A stretch of DNA of 64,000 nucleotides from Thiorhodospira sibirica ATCC 700588 (GTDB taxonomy: Bacteria > Pseudomonadota > Gammaproteobacteria > Ectothiorhodospirales > Ectothiorhodospiraceae). Made by a program: the position numbers and the translations under genes. Every line of letters begins with the position of its first letter. The first letter of the stretch is position 1. Where the stretch lies: the NCBI RefSeq assembly GCF_000227725.2, contig NZ_MU255056.1, positions 501,025 through 565,024 on the forward strand. The letters are read 5' to 3'. The notes under the pieces are model-generated. The model did not search any database and was not told the DNA's origin. It saw only the letters and a list, made by a program, of their open reading frames with translations. Below, piece by piece: positions 27,577 to 37,800 of the stretch.

Positions 27577-27635
27577 AGATGCCGCTTAACGCCGTTAAGT
27601 CCATCACACGCACATCAGTCAACAGGATCGTTTGA

Positions 27636-28892
27636 ATGTTTGCCAGTCTTTTGAATGTCTATTCCCTCTTGCTGGGCATGGGGATTTTACTTGCCGGTTC
27701 TGGGCTGCTGGGAACCTTGCTGGGCTTACGGGCCGGGCTTGAGGCGTTTCCGCAGTGGTTGATCGGCCTGATTATGTCGGCCTTTTTTATCGGCTATGTG
27801 CTGGGTTCTTATTTGTGTCCGATGTTGATCCGTCGGGTCGGGCATATCCGTGCTTTCGTGGTGTTTGCGGCGATTGCTTCGGTGGCTTCTTTTGCGCACG
27901 GGCTACTGGTCTATCCCTTGCTGTGGTGGATTTTGCGGGTGGTGGTCGGGGTCAGTGTGCTGGGTTTGTATATGGTGGTGGAAAGCTGGCTCAACGAGAC
28001 GGTACGCCAGCAGCGCGGTCAGGTGTTTGCCATTTATATGATGATCAGTCTGATTGCCCTGGGGCTTGGGCAGTATCTGATTTTGCTGTATGGGCCGGGG
28101 GAGTTGGCCAGCTTTGCCCTGGTGGCCATGCTGTTTTGTCTGGGACTGATTCCGGTGGCGATGACACAGGTTTCACAGCCGACCCAGGTTGAGATTCCGC
28201 GTTTTTCCTTTCGCACACTGTATCGGGCCTCGCCGGTGGGCTTTTGGGGGACATTTACCTCGGGCATGATTACCGGCGGTTTTTGGGGCTTGTCGGCACT
28301 GTATGCCCAATCCATCGGGCTTTCCAATGTCGGGATTGCCAGCTTTGTCAGTGCAGCGATTCTGGGCGGGGCATTATTGCAGTGGCCCATCGGTTTGCTC
28401 TCGGATCATCGTGACCGGCGTATCGTGCTGGCCTTGGTGTGTATCGCCGGGGCAGTCGCAACCGTGGGTATTTTTCTGGTGGCGGGGCAGTCCTTGCCGG
28501 GTCTGCTGGCTATGACCGTGTTGTATGGCGGCTTTTCCTTTTCGCTGTACGCGCTGTGTGTGGCACATACCCACGACCGCGCTGACATCAGTCAGGTGCT
28601 GGAGATCACCCGTGGCCTGTTATTACTCAATGGCATCGGCGCCAGCTTCGGGCCCATTATCGGCGGTCTGGTGATGCAGTTTGGTAGCAGTGCGCGTCTG
28701 CCGCTGGTGTTTGGCGCGATTATGGTCATGCTGTCGCTGTTTACGCTGTATCGCATTTATACCGACCGCCCCGTGCCCCCCGAGGAGCGCTCGGTGTTTG
28801 TGCCGGTCACCCGCACTTCAGCGATGGCGGCTGAACTGGATCCGCGCAGTGACCTGGAGCGTGAGCTGGAATTGAAACCGCCGGTCGATTGA
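27636..28892 (+). CDS. MFS transporter, YcaD-like
   Basis: A 418-residue major-facilitator protein with 12 predicted membrane segments. The first half has MGILLAGSGLLGTLLGLRA, IGLIMSAFFIGYVLGSYLCP and the RRVGHIRAF loop; the second has WPIGLLSDHRDRR, the classic MFS loop 8-9 motif. The hydrophilic C-terminal tail ends about 50 residues after the last helix. Sequence flavour is like YcaD/YfkF permeases; the substrate is unknown. It lies after the tnpB remnant, and the operon on the other strand converges on it 6 bases away. Confidence 0.85.
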   Translation: MFASLLNVYSLLLGMGILLAGSGLLGTLLGLRAGLEAFPQWLIGLIMSAFFIGYVLGSYLCPMLIRRVGHIRAFVVFAAIASVASFAHGLLVYPLLWWILRVVVGVSVLGLYMVVESWLNETVRQQRGQVFAIYMMISLIALGLGQYLILLYGPGELASFALVAMLFCLGLIPVAMTQVSQPTQVEIPRFSFRTLYRASPVGFWGTFTSGMITGGFWGLSALYAQSIGLSNVGIASFVSAAILGGALLQWPIGLLSDHRDRRIVLALVCIAGAVATVGIFLVAGQSLPGLLAMTVLYGGFSFSLYALCVAHTHDRADISQVLEITRGLLLLNGIGASFGPIIGGLVMQFGSSARLPLVFGAIMVMLSLFTLYRIYTDRPVPPEERSVFVPVTRTSAMAAELDPRSDLERELELKPPVD

Positions 28893-28898
28893 TGCGCC

Positions 28899-30218
28899 TT
28901 ATGTGCTCTGCTGTGCTGCGGAGTGCAGGCGGGCCAGCAGGATGACACCGCCATAGTGTTGTTGCTGGCTGAGCACCTGATCCAGTTCGCTGGCGATCTC
29001 GGCGAGGGCGCTGGAGGCCGGGGCATGAGTAAACCAGTTCTGTGCCAGGCGGGTTTCGGCGGGGTTGAGGCTGGCGCGCAAAAACTGCGTCAGTTTTTTT
29101 GCGCTATAGGGGTGTCCTGCCTGCAGGGCAGGGCGCGATAACATCAGCAGGTTGACGTGTGTGTGCTGGCCAAAGAGTTGCCGGTGGCGTTCATACAGCG
29201 GCTGCATCGTGGCGTGATCCAGCGGCTTGAAAATATGGCTGAGCTGGCGTTCCCACCAAAGCGCCGCCCGGCTGGCTTGAGCGTCACTTGCTGCTGTCCC
29301 GTAGACGATATACAGCGTCTTTGGTTGCAGGACATGGGCATAAAAATGGCCGGATGCAGCGCCTACCAGGGTCATAAAGAATTCCCAGTGGCCTTCCTCT
29401 AAGGTGTGCGCGGGGAATCGGGCACGCCGCAGGGCGCTTTGATTGCTGATCCGGTTGGCGTCAAGCAATTCATCAAACTGGCGTTGAATGGCGGTGCGCT
29501 CAATCTCATCCATCAGGCAGATGGTGCGATCCAGTTCATGAAATTCACGCAGTCGGGGCACCGGGGCAATATTGTCGGGTGACACTTTCTGGGAAAGGGC
29601 CTGCAGGCGTAGTTGCAAGCGGGTGAGGGCTTTATTGAGCATCCACAGCAGATAGACCGCCAGCAATAGCCCGACCAAGGCCGCCACGCTGATGCTGATC
29701 AGCGCCTGCCATGCCGCATGTCTGAGCATGTGGCGGTAGGTGGTGGTTTCCAGCACGATCCCGACAATCACCGGCATCCGCTCGGCATCGGCCGGGGTGC
29801 CGGAGGCAAATACGGTGAAATATAAAGCTGCGTCGTTGTCAGTGTGGCTACGGCTCAGTCCGGCGATATGGATTCCTGGCGCGGTGCGTAGTGCCTGCGC
29901 CTCGTCAGGCAGATCCCAGTTCGGCGGACGGGCGAGAAGGTAGCGCGGGATGTCATCGGGCGTCATCGGGGGTAAAAAAATGCTGTGTACCGTGGTGGAA
30001 TTCAGGGCGCGCACCAGTGGCAGATAGCGGCTATCCAGGGCCTGGGTACCGCGCTCGGTCAAAAATTCCGCCATCACCACGGCCACGGCGCTGCCTTCCT
30101 GGCGGAGATTGTCCAGATATTGCTGACGCTTGAGCGAGACATCAAACAAAGAGGCCAGCGCCGCCAGACTGACAAACAGGAGAATCACCAGGGTGGGCAA
30201 AATGATGCTGAGTCTCAT
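28899..30218 (-). CDS. Membrane sensor-like protein of unknown output, third gene of operon
   Basis: A 439-residue protein: TM1 (about 3-25), a periplasmic domain of about 140 residues, TM2 (about 160-182), a HAMP-like linker, and a cytoplasmic C-terminal region of about 230 residues that I do not recognise. It includes TLYIVYGTAASDAQASRAALWW and near the end SALAEIASELDQVL...YGGVILLARL, whose spacing recalls a SpoIIE/PP2C phosphatase fold without the metal-binding Asp residues (weak inference). A GTG at 30242 also opens the frame, but the ATG at 30218 has AAGGAG about 9 bases upstream and overlaps the stop of the preceding gene (ATGA). Last gene of a three-gene operon. Confidence 0.7.
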   Translation of the reverse strand: MRLSIILPTLVILLFVSLAALASLFDVSLKRQQYLDNLRQEGSAVAVVMAEFLTERGTQALDSRYLPLVRALNSTTVHSIFLPPMTPDDIPRYLLARPPNWDLPDEAQALRTAPGIHIAGLSRSHTDNDAALYFTVFASGTPADAERMPVIVGIVLETTTYRHMLRHAAWQALISISVAALVGLLLAVYLLWMLNKALTRLQLRLQALSQKVSPDNIAPVPRLREFHELDRTICLMDEIERTAIQRQFDELLDANRISNQSALRRARFPAHTLEEGHWEFFMTLVGAASGHFYAHVLQPKTLYIVYGTAASDAQASRAALWWERQLSHIFKPLDHATMQPLYERHRQLFGQHTHVNLLMLSRPALQAGHPYSAKKLTQFLRASLNPAETRLAQNWFTHAPASSALAEIASELDQVLSQQQHYGGVILLARLHSAAQQST

Positions 30219-31537
30219 GCGGCGGGACTCCTTAACGGACACAGTGACTCCCAGGCAATCACCGGGCTAAGGGTTTTGCCGGGATATAGCACTGGCACGG
30301 GTTTAGCAGCCCGCGCATCGCCCAGCACATCGCCGGCAAGGTGGCGCAGGCTGTCATCTTGCATCAATAGCAAAGCGCCCTCGCCGGGTTTAAGCAAAGG
30401 GCGCGCAGCGGCGCTAAAAGCGTTGAGCTGTTGCTGTTCCGCCAGCCACAGACTTTTGAAAAGGCCAGCGAGATCCACGAGCAAACGCAGCTGTGTGGCA
30501 TCGTATAAGGTCTTTGCAGGGTCGGTGAAGTGCAGCCAATACAGCCCCGCCTTGGGATCCAGACTGATCAGATAGCCATGATGCAGCCGCTGCATCATTC
30601 CCTGTAGCTGCTGGGCCGCGTGGTCATGGGCGCTTTCTGTGGCGCGTTGCTTGCGCAGATTGCGGGCCTCGGCGGTGACTTCCTGATGCGCTTTGGTCAG
30701 CTCCCGGCGTAACTGCTCAATCCCGGCAGCGATGGGCGCAAGCTCAGGGACCGTATGCATCTGCTGATTCAGGGGCGTGGTTGAACCCGCCGAAGTGCGG
30801 GCCGCCAGGGTTTTGAGTGCTTGCATGGCGCCACTTAAGCGCTGCGCAATAAACCAGGTGATGGCCAGTCCGGCACTGAGCGCGGCCAGGCCCAGCAAAA
30901 ACACCGTCAGCAAGGCAACCCGGGTGCGCGCTCGAATCACGCTGACGTTCACATCTGCCCCGGCGGCGGCGACAATATCGCCGTGCCGGTTCTTGATAGG
31001 CGCAAAGCCGGATTTCAACAGTCCCCACTCCTCCCACGCCTGCACCGGCGAAATGTAATACGGCGCCCCGCCAATCACCTGATACATGCCGTGCATCGCA
31101 TCAGCCGGCAGGGTATCGGGAGTGCCGATGGGCGTGTGATCATCGTCCTGATTGGCATCAAAGACGTAAATCACCTCATTTTCTTCCTGTCCGTGTACCT
31201 GGGTAAATAAATAGGTCAGGCCCAGGCGCGTGCGAATCTCCCGCATGGGCCGGATATGATCAAGATAGCGCGGATCACGGCTGAGTTCCTTGGCGCTGGC
31301 CTCCTGATGGAGGCGCTCATTGAGCAGCGCCTGATGGCTCTCGGTGTTAATAAAGGCGCTGGTGACCACGCTGGAGGCAATCAACAGCCGATCAAAACCA
31401 TCAATGATGGATTGATTCAAACCCTTGTAAATCAACACCGTCAGGGTGGTGGTGACCAGAATTGCAGCAGGAACCAGCACCAGCAGCACCTTACTGCCCA
31501 GACCCATGACGGGCGAATTATGTGGATGCATGGCCAT
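30215..31537 (-). CDS. Cache/HAMP-type membrane sensor protein without recognised output domain
   Basis: A 440-residue protein: TM1 (about 15-37), a periplasmic Cache-like domain (about 40-205, with IRTRLGLTYLFTQVHGQEENEVIYVFDAN and PIKNRHGDIVAAAGADVNVSVI, typical of Cache sensors), TM2 (about 208-230), a HAMP-like segment, a coiled coil (about 275-310), and about 130 residues with no recognised domain. No kinase, cyclase, GGDEF or receptor-tip motif is present. It overlaps the transporter gene by 20 bases and its stop overlaps the next start (ATGA), so the three proteins are very probably made together. Confidence 0.75.
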   Translation of the reverse strand: MAMHPHNSPVMGLGSKVLLVLVPAAILVTTTLTVLIYKGLNQSIIDGFDRLLIASSVVTSAFINTESHQALLNERLHQEASAKELSRDPRYLDHIRPMREIRTRLGLTYLFTQVHGQEENEVIYVFDANQDDDHTPIGTPDTLPADAMHGMYQVIGGAPYYISPVQAWEEWGLLKSGFAPIKNRHGDIVAAAGADVNVSVIRARTRVALLTVFLLGLAALSAGLAITWFIAQRLSGAMQALKTLAARTSAGSTTPLNQQMHTVPELAPIAAGIEQLRRELTKAHQEVTAEARNLRKQRATESAHDHAAQQLQGMMQRLHHGYLISLDPKAGLYWLHFTDPAKTLYDATQLRLLVDLAGLFKSLWLAEQQQLNAFSAAARPLLKPGEGALLLMQDDSLRHLAGDVLGDARAAKPVPVLYPGKTLSPVIAWESLCPLRSPAA

Positions 31538-34292
31538 GCGCTAAGCGTTCCAGATCAGTGATAAAGGTATGCAGTGCGGTCTGCTCCTGGGAATCCCCGC
31601 TGTTGGTGCGGTTATCCGCCGCCAACACCAGCGTGGCGGCCTGACGCACCAACGGCGTACTGCCATGCAGCAGATAATAGCGTGTCACCCGCGCCCGCTC
31701 AGGCATCACCAAACCAACGGTCGCGACCAGCGCCACCGCCGTTTCCAGTGGGTCAAGCTCGGCGGTCTCCAGCACCTCGGCCAACCAGGCGGCAAGCTCG
31801 GTCGGCGTGCCGGATGGCAGCACTTCCAGCGCGGCGATGCTCGCATCAGCATCCAGCAGGCGTATCAGGCGGATAACCTGCTGCTTGTTAAGCCCCTGTT
31901 CGATGGTTTCCAGCGCATTGGCGCGATCTTTGGGGTTTTTTGAGCAGAGCGCCTGATCCAGACTGGCAAAACTGGGCAATCGGCCTGATAAAGCCGCCAG
32001 CTCAATCACCCGCAAGCCGGCATGTTTGGCGCTGGCGCTCAGCAGTTGATGCAGCAAGGCCAAGGCGCGTGGCGGTTTGGCCGACAGGGTGGCCAAGCGA
32101 TAGTCCAGCTGTTGCGCATAGGCCCGAAGCCGTAAGCCCCGCTCAAGCTCCTCATCCATAATGCTTTCAAACAAGGGAATCGCCTGATTCAGATCAATCC
32201 GTGCCGCCAAATTAGCGGCTAAGCTGCGGGTACGATGCCCAAAGCCGGTATCTGCAAGTACGCGCATCGCCGGCAGCAATACCTGAATGCCCAGATGGCC
32301 CAGGGTGTGCTCAAGGCGTTTCAGCTCGGCGGGTCGCAGGCGATCAGCGAGTTGCAGCATGGGCAACACCAGCCGGGGGTCTTCCAGAATCCCCAGACAA
32401 TCAATCGCCAACAGACGGCTATCGCTGTCCTCCTGTGCGAGAATATCCAGCAATTTCTCCCCCAGCCCCGCCGTAGCCATGCCTTGGCGCAAGGCCCCTT
32501 GCAGCGCCTTGAGCGCCGCATGACGGATACGCGGCTCCTGGCTATCCAGCGCATCCTTGAGCGCATGCAGACTGAGCGGGTCGCCCATGCAGCCGTAGGC
32601 CTGAATGGCCAGTATCCGCTCGTGAGTATCGCCCTGCGCAAGCTGATGCAGGGTCTGTACGGCATCCTTGACGTAACGCACATCGCCCAGATGCCACAGC
32701 GTTAATGCAGCCGCAGCGCGCAGATGGGGCGTGGCATCGCTGAGCCAGGCCACCGCCCGCGAGGTGGAAATCAAGCCAGCATGTGCCGCCTCGACCGCCT
32801 GCTGCTGATCCAGCCCATGCAGGCCATGCCATTCTGCCGCCAGACACAAAGTCACCCAACGCTCCATCGTCTTGGCCCCGCCTTTACCCGGTTCAGTCAG
32901 GCGGGCATCGCCTTCGCGGCGGTGTGGATGATTCATGCGGCCTGAGGTCTGCTGCTTGGCCATGGTCTGAATATTCGCCGCCATCGCCCCACGGTAATAA
33001 TGACGCAACAACAAGGCCAGCCCGATCAAAACCACCGTCACCAGCAAGGCAATGCCCGCAAGACTGCGCGGATCAAGCAAGGGCACGGCAATCAGCAAAA
33101 ACAGCCCGGAAAACAGGCTGGCGCTCGGCTCAACCAGGCCTTCGATGTAGGTGCGGATGGATTTTTTATACTGCCCCGGCACCGCATTAAACAAAATGTT
33201 CTGGGTATTGTATTCCAGCGAAGTCAACACTCCGTGATAGGCCCAAAAAGCCAGCACCGCCGCCCATAAATGATCAGTAATAAACAGCACCGCAAAGGTC
33301 AGCAAATACACCATCGGCATGACCAGCATCAGGGTACGGATGCCCAGCCAGACCACCAGACGACTGTAGAGAAAGAGATTAACAACCAGATTAAACAGCG
33401 CACTCAGCGCATACAAAAGCCCAAACAGCACCGCCAGCTCAGCCGCATCGCGATCCCGCCCTAAAATCTCAAAATATTGATATTCAATCAGATTGGTCAA
33501 GATCAGGGTCACGAACAAGACCCCGGCGAGAATCAGACTAAACGGAGAATTGAGCAAGGCGCCCAACATCGAGGTCGGGCCGCGTCCCGCCTGTGCATCG
33601 TCGTCAGCACCGGTATCCGCCAAGGGCTGAAAGCGCTTTTTCAAAAACACCAGCAGCGGCAGCGTCACCAACGCCAGCAGCGCCCACAGAAAAAAGAAAA
33701 ACGCCATCGGCACATGCGCCGCCAGCAGCGTCACCAGCCCCGCACCGAAAATACTGCCCAGGGCCATCCCGGCGCTAAACAGTGGAAATAAACGCTTGGC
33801 ATCCTGAATGGTGAAATAACTGTCGGTGAAATTCCAAAACAGGGTATATAAAAGGATGTACCAGATGGCCGCATACAGCTTGATGCCGATAAACAGCGCC
33901 TGACGCAGCCCCTCCGGCCAGCCCTCCGCCTGGCTCACCGCCCAGGCAATCAACACGCCAAAGATCACCAGAACAACAAAAGTGTGCTCTGCCAGACGGT
34001 TGATGCCATGACGCTGCAACCAGGTAGCATATCCGGGCGTCAGTATCGCCATCAACAGCGGCGTGAGGATAAACACCAACCACAGCTTATCCGCCCCCAG
34101 ATGGTTCAAAAACACCGCATCACCGGCCGCCATCCCGATGGTCATACCGCTTTGCAACAAAATCGCAAACAGCGCAAAGGCGACTACCTGACGACCTTCG
34201 CCCGGCATCACCTTGCAATAGCGGCTAAAAAACGAAATCTTGCAAGGCGGAGCGCCATCAGCAGGCACTGACATGGGAGAATCTTTGGGCAT
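31518..34292 (-). CDS. Nucleotide-transporter-like MFS protein fused to HEAT repeats
   Basis: A 924-residue fusion. Residues about 20-445 form a 12-helix transporter resembling the Npt1/Npt2 ATP/ADP-translocase-like MFS group (FALFAILLQSGMTIGMAAGDAVFLNHLGADKL; YILLYTLFWNFTDSYFTIQDAKRLFPLFSAGMALGSIFG; ILFNAVPGQYKKSIRTYIEGLVEPSAS). Residues about 470-900 are soluble helical HEAT repeats (HLRAAAALTLWHLGD, RIRHAALKALQGAL, SRLLAIDCLGILEDPRLV). Whether it moves nucleotides is not shown. The ORF opens at 34325, but the ATG at 34292 with AGAGG upstream is preferred. First gene of a three-gene operon with two sensor-like proteins. Confidence 0.85.
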   Translation of the reverse strand: MPKDSPMSVPADGAPPCKISFFSRYCKVMPGEGRQVVAFALFAILLQSGMTIGMAAGDAVFLNHLGADKLWLVFILTPLLMAILTPGYATWLQRHGINRLAEHTFVVLVIFGVLIAWAVSQAEGWPEGLRQALFIGIKLYAAIWYILLYTLFWNFTDSYFTIQDAKRLFPLFSAGMALGSIFGAGLVTLLAAHVPMAFFFFLWALLALVTLPLLVFLKKRFQPLADTGADDDAQAGRGPTSMLGALLNSPFSLILAGVLFVTLILTNLIEYQYFEILGRDRDAAELAVLFGLLYALSALFNLVVNLFLYSRLVVWLGIRTLMLVMPMVYLLTFAVLFITDHLWAAVLAFWAYHGVLTSLEYNTQNILFNAVPGQYKKSIRTYIEGLVEPSASLFSGLFLLIAVPLLDPRSLAGIALLVTVVLIGLALLLRHYYRGAMAANIQTMAKQQTSGRMNHPHRREGDARLTEPGKGGAKTMERWVTLCLAAEWHGLHGLDQQQAVEAAHAGLISTSRAVAWLSDATPHLRAAAALTLWHLGDVRYVKDAVQTLHQLAQGDTHERILAIQAYGCMGDPLSLHALKDALDSQEPRIRHAALKALQGALRQGMATAGLGEKLLDILAQEDSDSRLLAIDCLGILEDPRLVLPMLQLADRLRPAELKRLEHTLGHLGIQVLLPAMRVLADTGFGHRTRSLAANLAARIDLNQAIPLFESIMDEELERGLRLRAYAQQLDYRLATLSAKPPRALALLHQLLSASAKHAGLRVIELAALSGRLPSFASLDQALCSKNPKDRANALETIEQGLNKQQVIRLIRLLDADASIAALEVLPSGTPTELAAWLAEVLETAELDPLETAVALVATVGLVMPERARVTRYYLLHGSTPLVRQAATLVLAADNRTNSGDSQEQTALHTFITDLERLAHGHAST

Positions 34293-34486
34293 GGAGCCTC
34301 TCAAGCAAAAACATAGCGCGCCCACAGTATAATATCTAAGCTGTGGCGGTGTGCAGCATCATACCTTTGCACCGGCGTCTATGCCAACAGCACACACCCG
34401 CGAGTGCAAGACGGATGAAAACCACGCAAAGCCCACCGCTTCATGCCGTGGCCGGTGCTCGACGCTCAGGCTGGGAAAATTGAGAC

Positions 34487-34514
34487 TTGCGTTTTATTTT
34501 TTTTCGACTATAAT
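34487..34514 (+). promoter_or_regulatory. Sigma-70 promoter of the initiator tRNA
   Basis: TTGCGT (34487-34492), 16-base T-rich spacer and a consensus TATAAT (34509-34514), which ends 13 bases before the tRNA. Confidence 0.8.
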
Positions 34515-34527
34515 GCCACCTTCTTGA

Positions 34528-34604
34528 TGCGGGGTGGAGCAGTCTGGCAGCTCGTCGGGCTCATAACCCGAAGGTCGCAGGTTCAAATCCTGCCCCCGCT
34601 ACCA
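34528..34604 (+). tRNA. Initiator tRNA-fMet (CAT)
   Basis: A 77-base cloverleaf with CAT anticodon. Position 1 (T) cannot pair with position 72 (T), and the anticodon stem has three consecutive G-C pairs (GGG / CCC around CTCATAA), both hallmarks of initiator tRNA. The TPsiC arm GCAGGTTCAAATCCTGC and the encoded CCA end are present. Confidence 0.97.
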
Positions 34605-34854
34605 CTTTTGTGGTTAAATGCTCTCTTATCAGTTCTTCTCTGTTTTTCCTCTGCGTTATCCCCTGTTATCTTTTCTTCACGCTGCTTTCCTTGATTTTAT
34701 CGGTGTTCCGTGTTTTATTGGCTGTCTACGGCAGCGATGCTGGCGTGTTTTTGGCTAATATCTGACAACAACACCCGCAACCCATTGACCCCGCACATAC
34801 GATTTATCTAGCGACGGATGCTGCCTGAGCCTCGATGAGGAATGCCATCAATTT

Positions 34855-37800
34855 ATGCTCAATCCTTTGCATATTGCCTTGTTGTATGCGTTGTTTGCAG
34901 CGTTGTGGATTGTAAGCTCAGGGTATGCGCTGGATTTGCTCGCACAAGACCCTGAGTTTCTGGCGCGCCTGGAGCGTATCAAGGGCTTGATCTTTGTTGC
35001 AGTAAGCAGCGCCTTGCTGTATCTGTTGCTGAAGCTGCAAAACCTTGGTCCACGAGCCATACGCGCCTCCTCGCAGACGGTGCCATTACGCGGCGACGGG
35101 CAACGATACCGCCTGGTCATCCTGGGTCTGGTGCTGCTGATCATGACCCCCTTGCCGGGGCTGCTCATTTTAAAGCTGCAAAAACCGCAGATCATGCAGG
35201 AAGCCTATCAGGATTTGCAGGTCATCTCGCGCTTTAAGGCCTCGCATCTGCAACAGTGGCTCACTGAGCGGCGCACGGATGGCCTGAGTCTGGCGAGCAA
35301 TGCGCTGTTTGTGGAGCTGGTACAGACCGCCAGCGTGGCCCAAGACGCACCGTTGATGGAGCGGTTGCGCACCCGTTTGGAGGTGTTGCGCGGCATCCGC
35401 GACTATCGGGCGGTGGTGTTGTTTGATGCACAAGGGCAACTGCTGCTCGCGGTGGGCGAGCAGCTTTGGGGGGAAGGCGCGAATCATCCGTGGCAAGACA
35501 GGGCGTCGCTGCCTCGGGACATACAGCATACGGATTTATATCACGATACCCACGGTGCCCTGGCCCTGGATTTTTGGATACCTTTGCGGCGCTCCGGCGC
35601 ACCGGCAGATGAGCTGGCCGGTTTTGTGCTCTTGCAAACGCAACCCGAGGTTTTTTTCACGGAGTTGCTCATGGATTGGCATGATGCCACTCACCGCGCA
35701 GAAAGCCTGTTATTGCGTGAGGAGCACGGGGCACTGTGGCTCGTCTATGGGGCGCACCCAGATCAGCGGTGGCAGGATGATGGGCCATTGGCCTTGCGCA
35801 ATCCCCGCAGTATTTTTTATCGCTGGGATGCGATGTCTCCGGGCAGTATGCTTGAGGGCCTGGATCATCGACAAACGCCGGTGCTGGCGGTGTCTCAAGC
35901 GATTCCCTCGACCTCCTGGTTCCTCGTGATCAAGCGCGATCAGCGCGATATTTTTGCCAATCTCAACACTTTAAGCCTGTGGGTCACACTGATCAATTTT
36001 TTTGCCCTCAGTGCGCTGATGGCGGCGCTGGTATTGCTGTGGTTTCAGCAGCAGCGGGTGCATGAACTGACCCTGAAAGCACAGTCTGCACAGCGTGACC
36101 GGCTGCTGAAATACTTTTTTGATTTGCCCTTTATCGGCATGGCCATTACCCAGCCATCGGATCGGCGCTGTCTGAACGTCAACCAACGCCTGTGCGATAT
36201 TTTGGGCCGTTCCCGCGAGGAGTTGATGACGCTAAACTGGTCGCAGCTGACTCATCCCGAGGATCTGGTCGAGGAGATGACGCATTTTAGCCAGATGCTG
36301 GGCGGCAAGGCCGACGGTTATCAGATGGAGAAGCGTTTTTTGCGCCCGGATGGGCGGGTGGTATTTGCCTTGGTCAATGTGAAGCCCATTCTCGCTGAAG
36401 GGGGCGATGTCGAGCTGGTGATGGCCACGGTGGAGGATATCACCGAGCGCTGGCTGGTGGCGCAGGAGCTGCAGCGACAAAAAGATTTGTACGATACCCT
36501 GTCGCAGACCAATCAGGCGATTGTGCGCTGCACCCGACAGGAAGAATTGTTTCCGGAATTGTGCCGGATTGCGGTCAAGCATGGCGGTTTTTGTCTGGCC
36601 TGGATTGGCCTGTTGAATGCCACTGACGGTGGGATCGTGCCGGTGGCCTTGCATATTCGCCAGACACGGGCCTTAGCATCATTGCAGGACTTGTTTAGCC
36701 ACTCACCTGCGCTGGTTGATCAGGATCTGGCGGTGCGGGCGCTACGCCTGAATCGCTATGTAATCCAGCGCCAGGGCATGACGGAAACCTATGACCCGCA
36801 GCCACACACGCCTTGGCTTGAGGCCTTGACGCAGGCACACCTTCAAGAGGCCGGGGCCTTTCCGATTTATCATCAGGGGTGCGCCATCGGGGCGATGATT
36901 CTGTATTCGGATCAGCGTCCGTTTTTTTCCGGCGACATCTGCCGCACGCTCGAAGAAATGGCGATGGATATCTCCTTTGCGCTGGATATGTTCACCCAGC
37001 GGGCCGCGCTGGAAAAAACCACCGAAGAATTGAGCGGGTTTTTCGATGTCGCTTTGGATTTATTGTGTATCGCCGATCTGGATGGGCATTTCCTCAAGCT
37101 CAACACGGCCTGGGAGCAGGCCCTGGGGTATTCCTGCGAGCAGCTGCAACGCTGTCGCTTTCTCGATTTTGTCCATCCCGAGGACCTGGCGCATACCCAT
37201 GAGCAAATCGCCCGGCTGGCGCAGGGCGAGTATGTGATCAATTTCGTCAATCGCTACCGCTGTCCCGATGGCCAGTATCGTTGGCTTGAGTGGCATGCTG
37301 CCCCCAGTCCAGGCGGGGAGTGGGTGTATGCCGCCGCCCGCGACATCACCGAACAGCGCGCCCACGAGCAGGCCCTCAAAGCCTGGGATCATCTTCTGGG
37401 TTATATCATTCAGCATGATCCCAATGCGATTGCCGTGCATGATAAGGAACTGCGCTATATCTACGTCAGCGAGCGTTATCTGCAGGATTACAAGGTGGAG
37501 CAAACGCAGCTGATTGGCTATCGACACTACGAGGTATTTCCGGATATTCCGCAAAAATGGCGCGAAGTACATCGCCGTGCGCTGGCCGGTGAGGTCTTGC
37601 GCTGTGAGGAAGATCGCTTTGAGCGCGCCGATGGGCACGTGGAATGGACACGCTGGGAATGCCGCCCATGGTTTGATCAGCATCAGCAGATTGGCGGCAT
37701 CATTTTGTATACCGAGGTGATCACCGAGCGCAAGCAGGCCGAAATGGCACTGCGTCAAGCCGCCTGCGTGTTTGAAAGCACTCGCGACGGGGTGTTGATC

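Noticed and set aside
34528..34604. Elongator tRNA-Met
   Set aside because: The unpaired 1-72 position and three G-C pairs in the anticodon stem mark an initiator.
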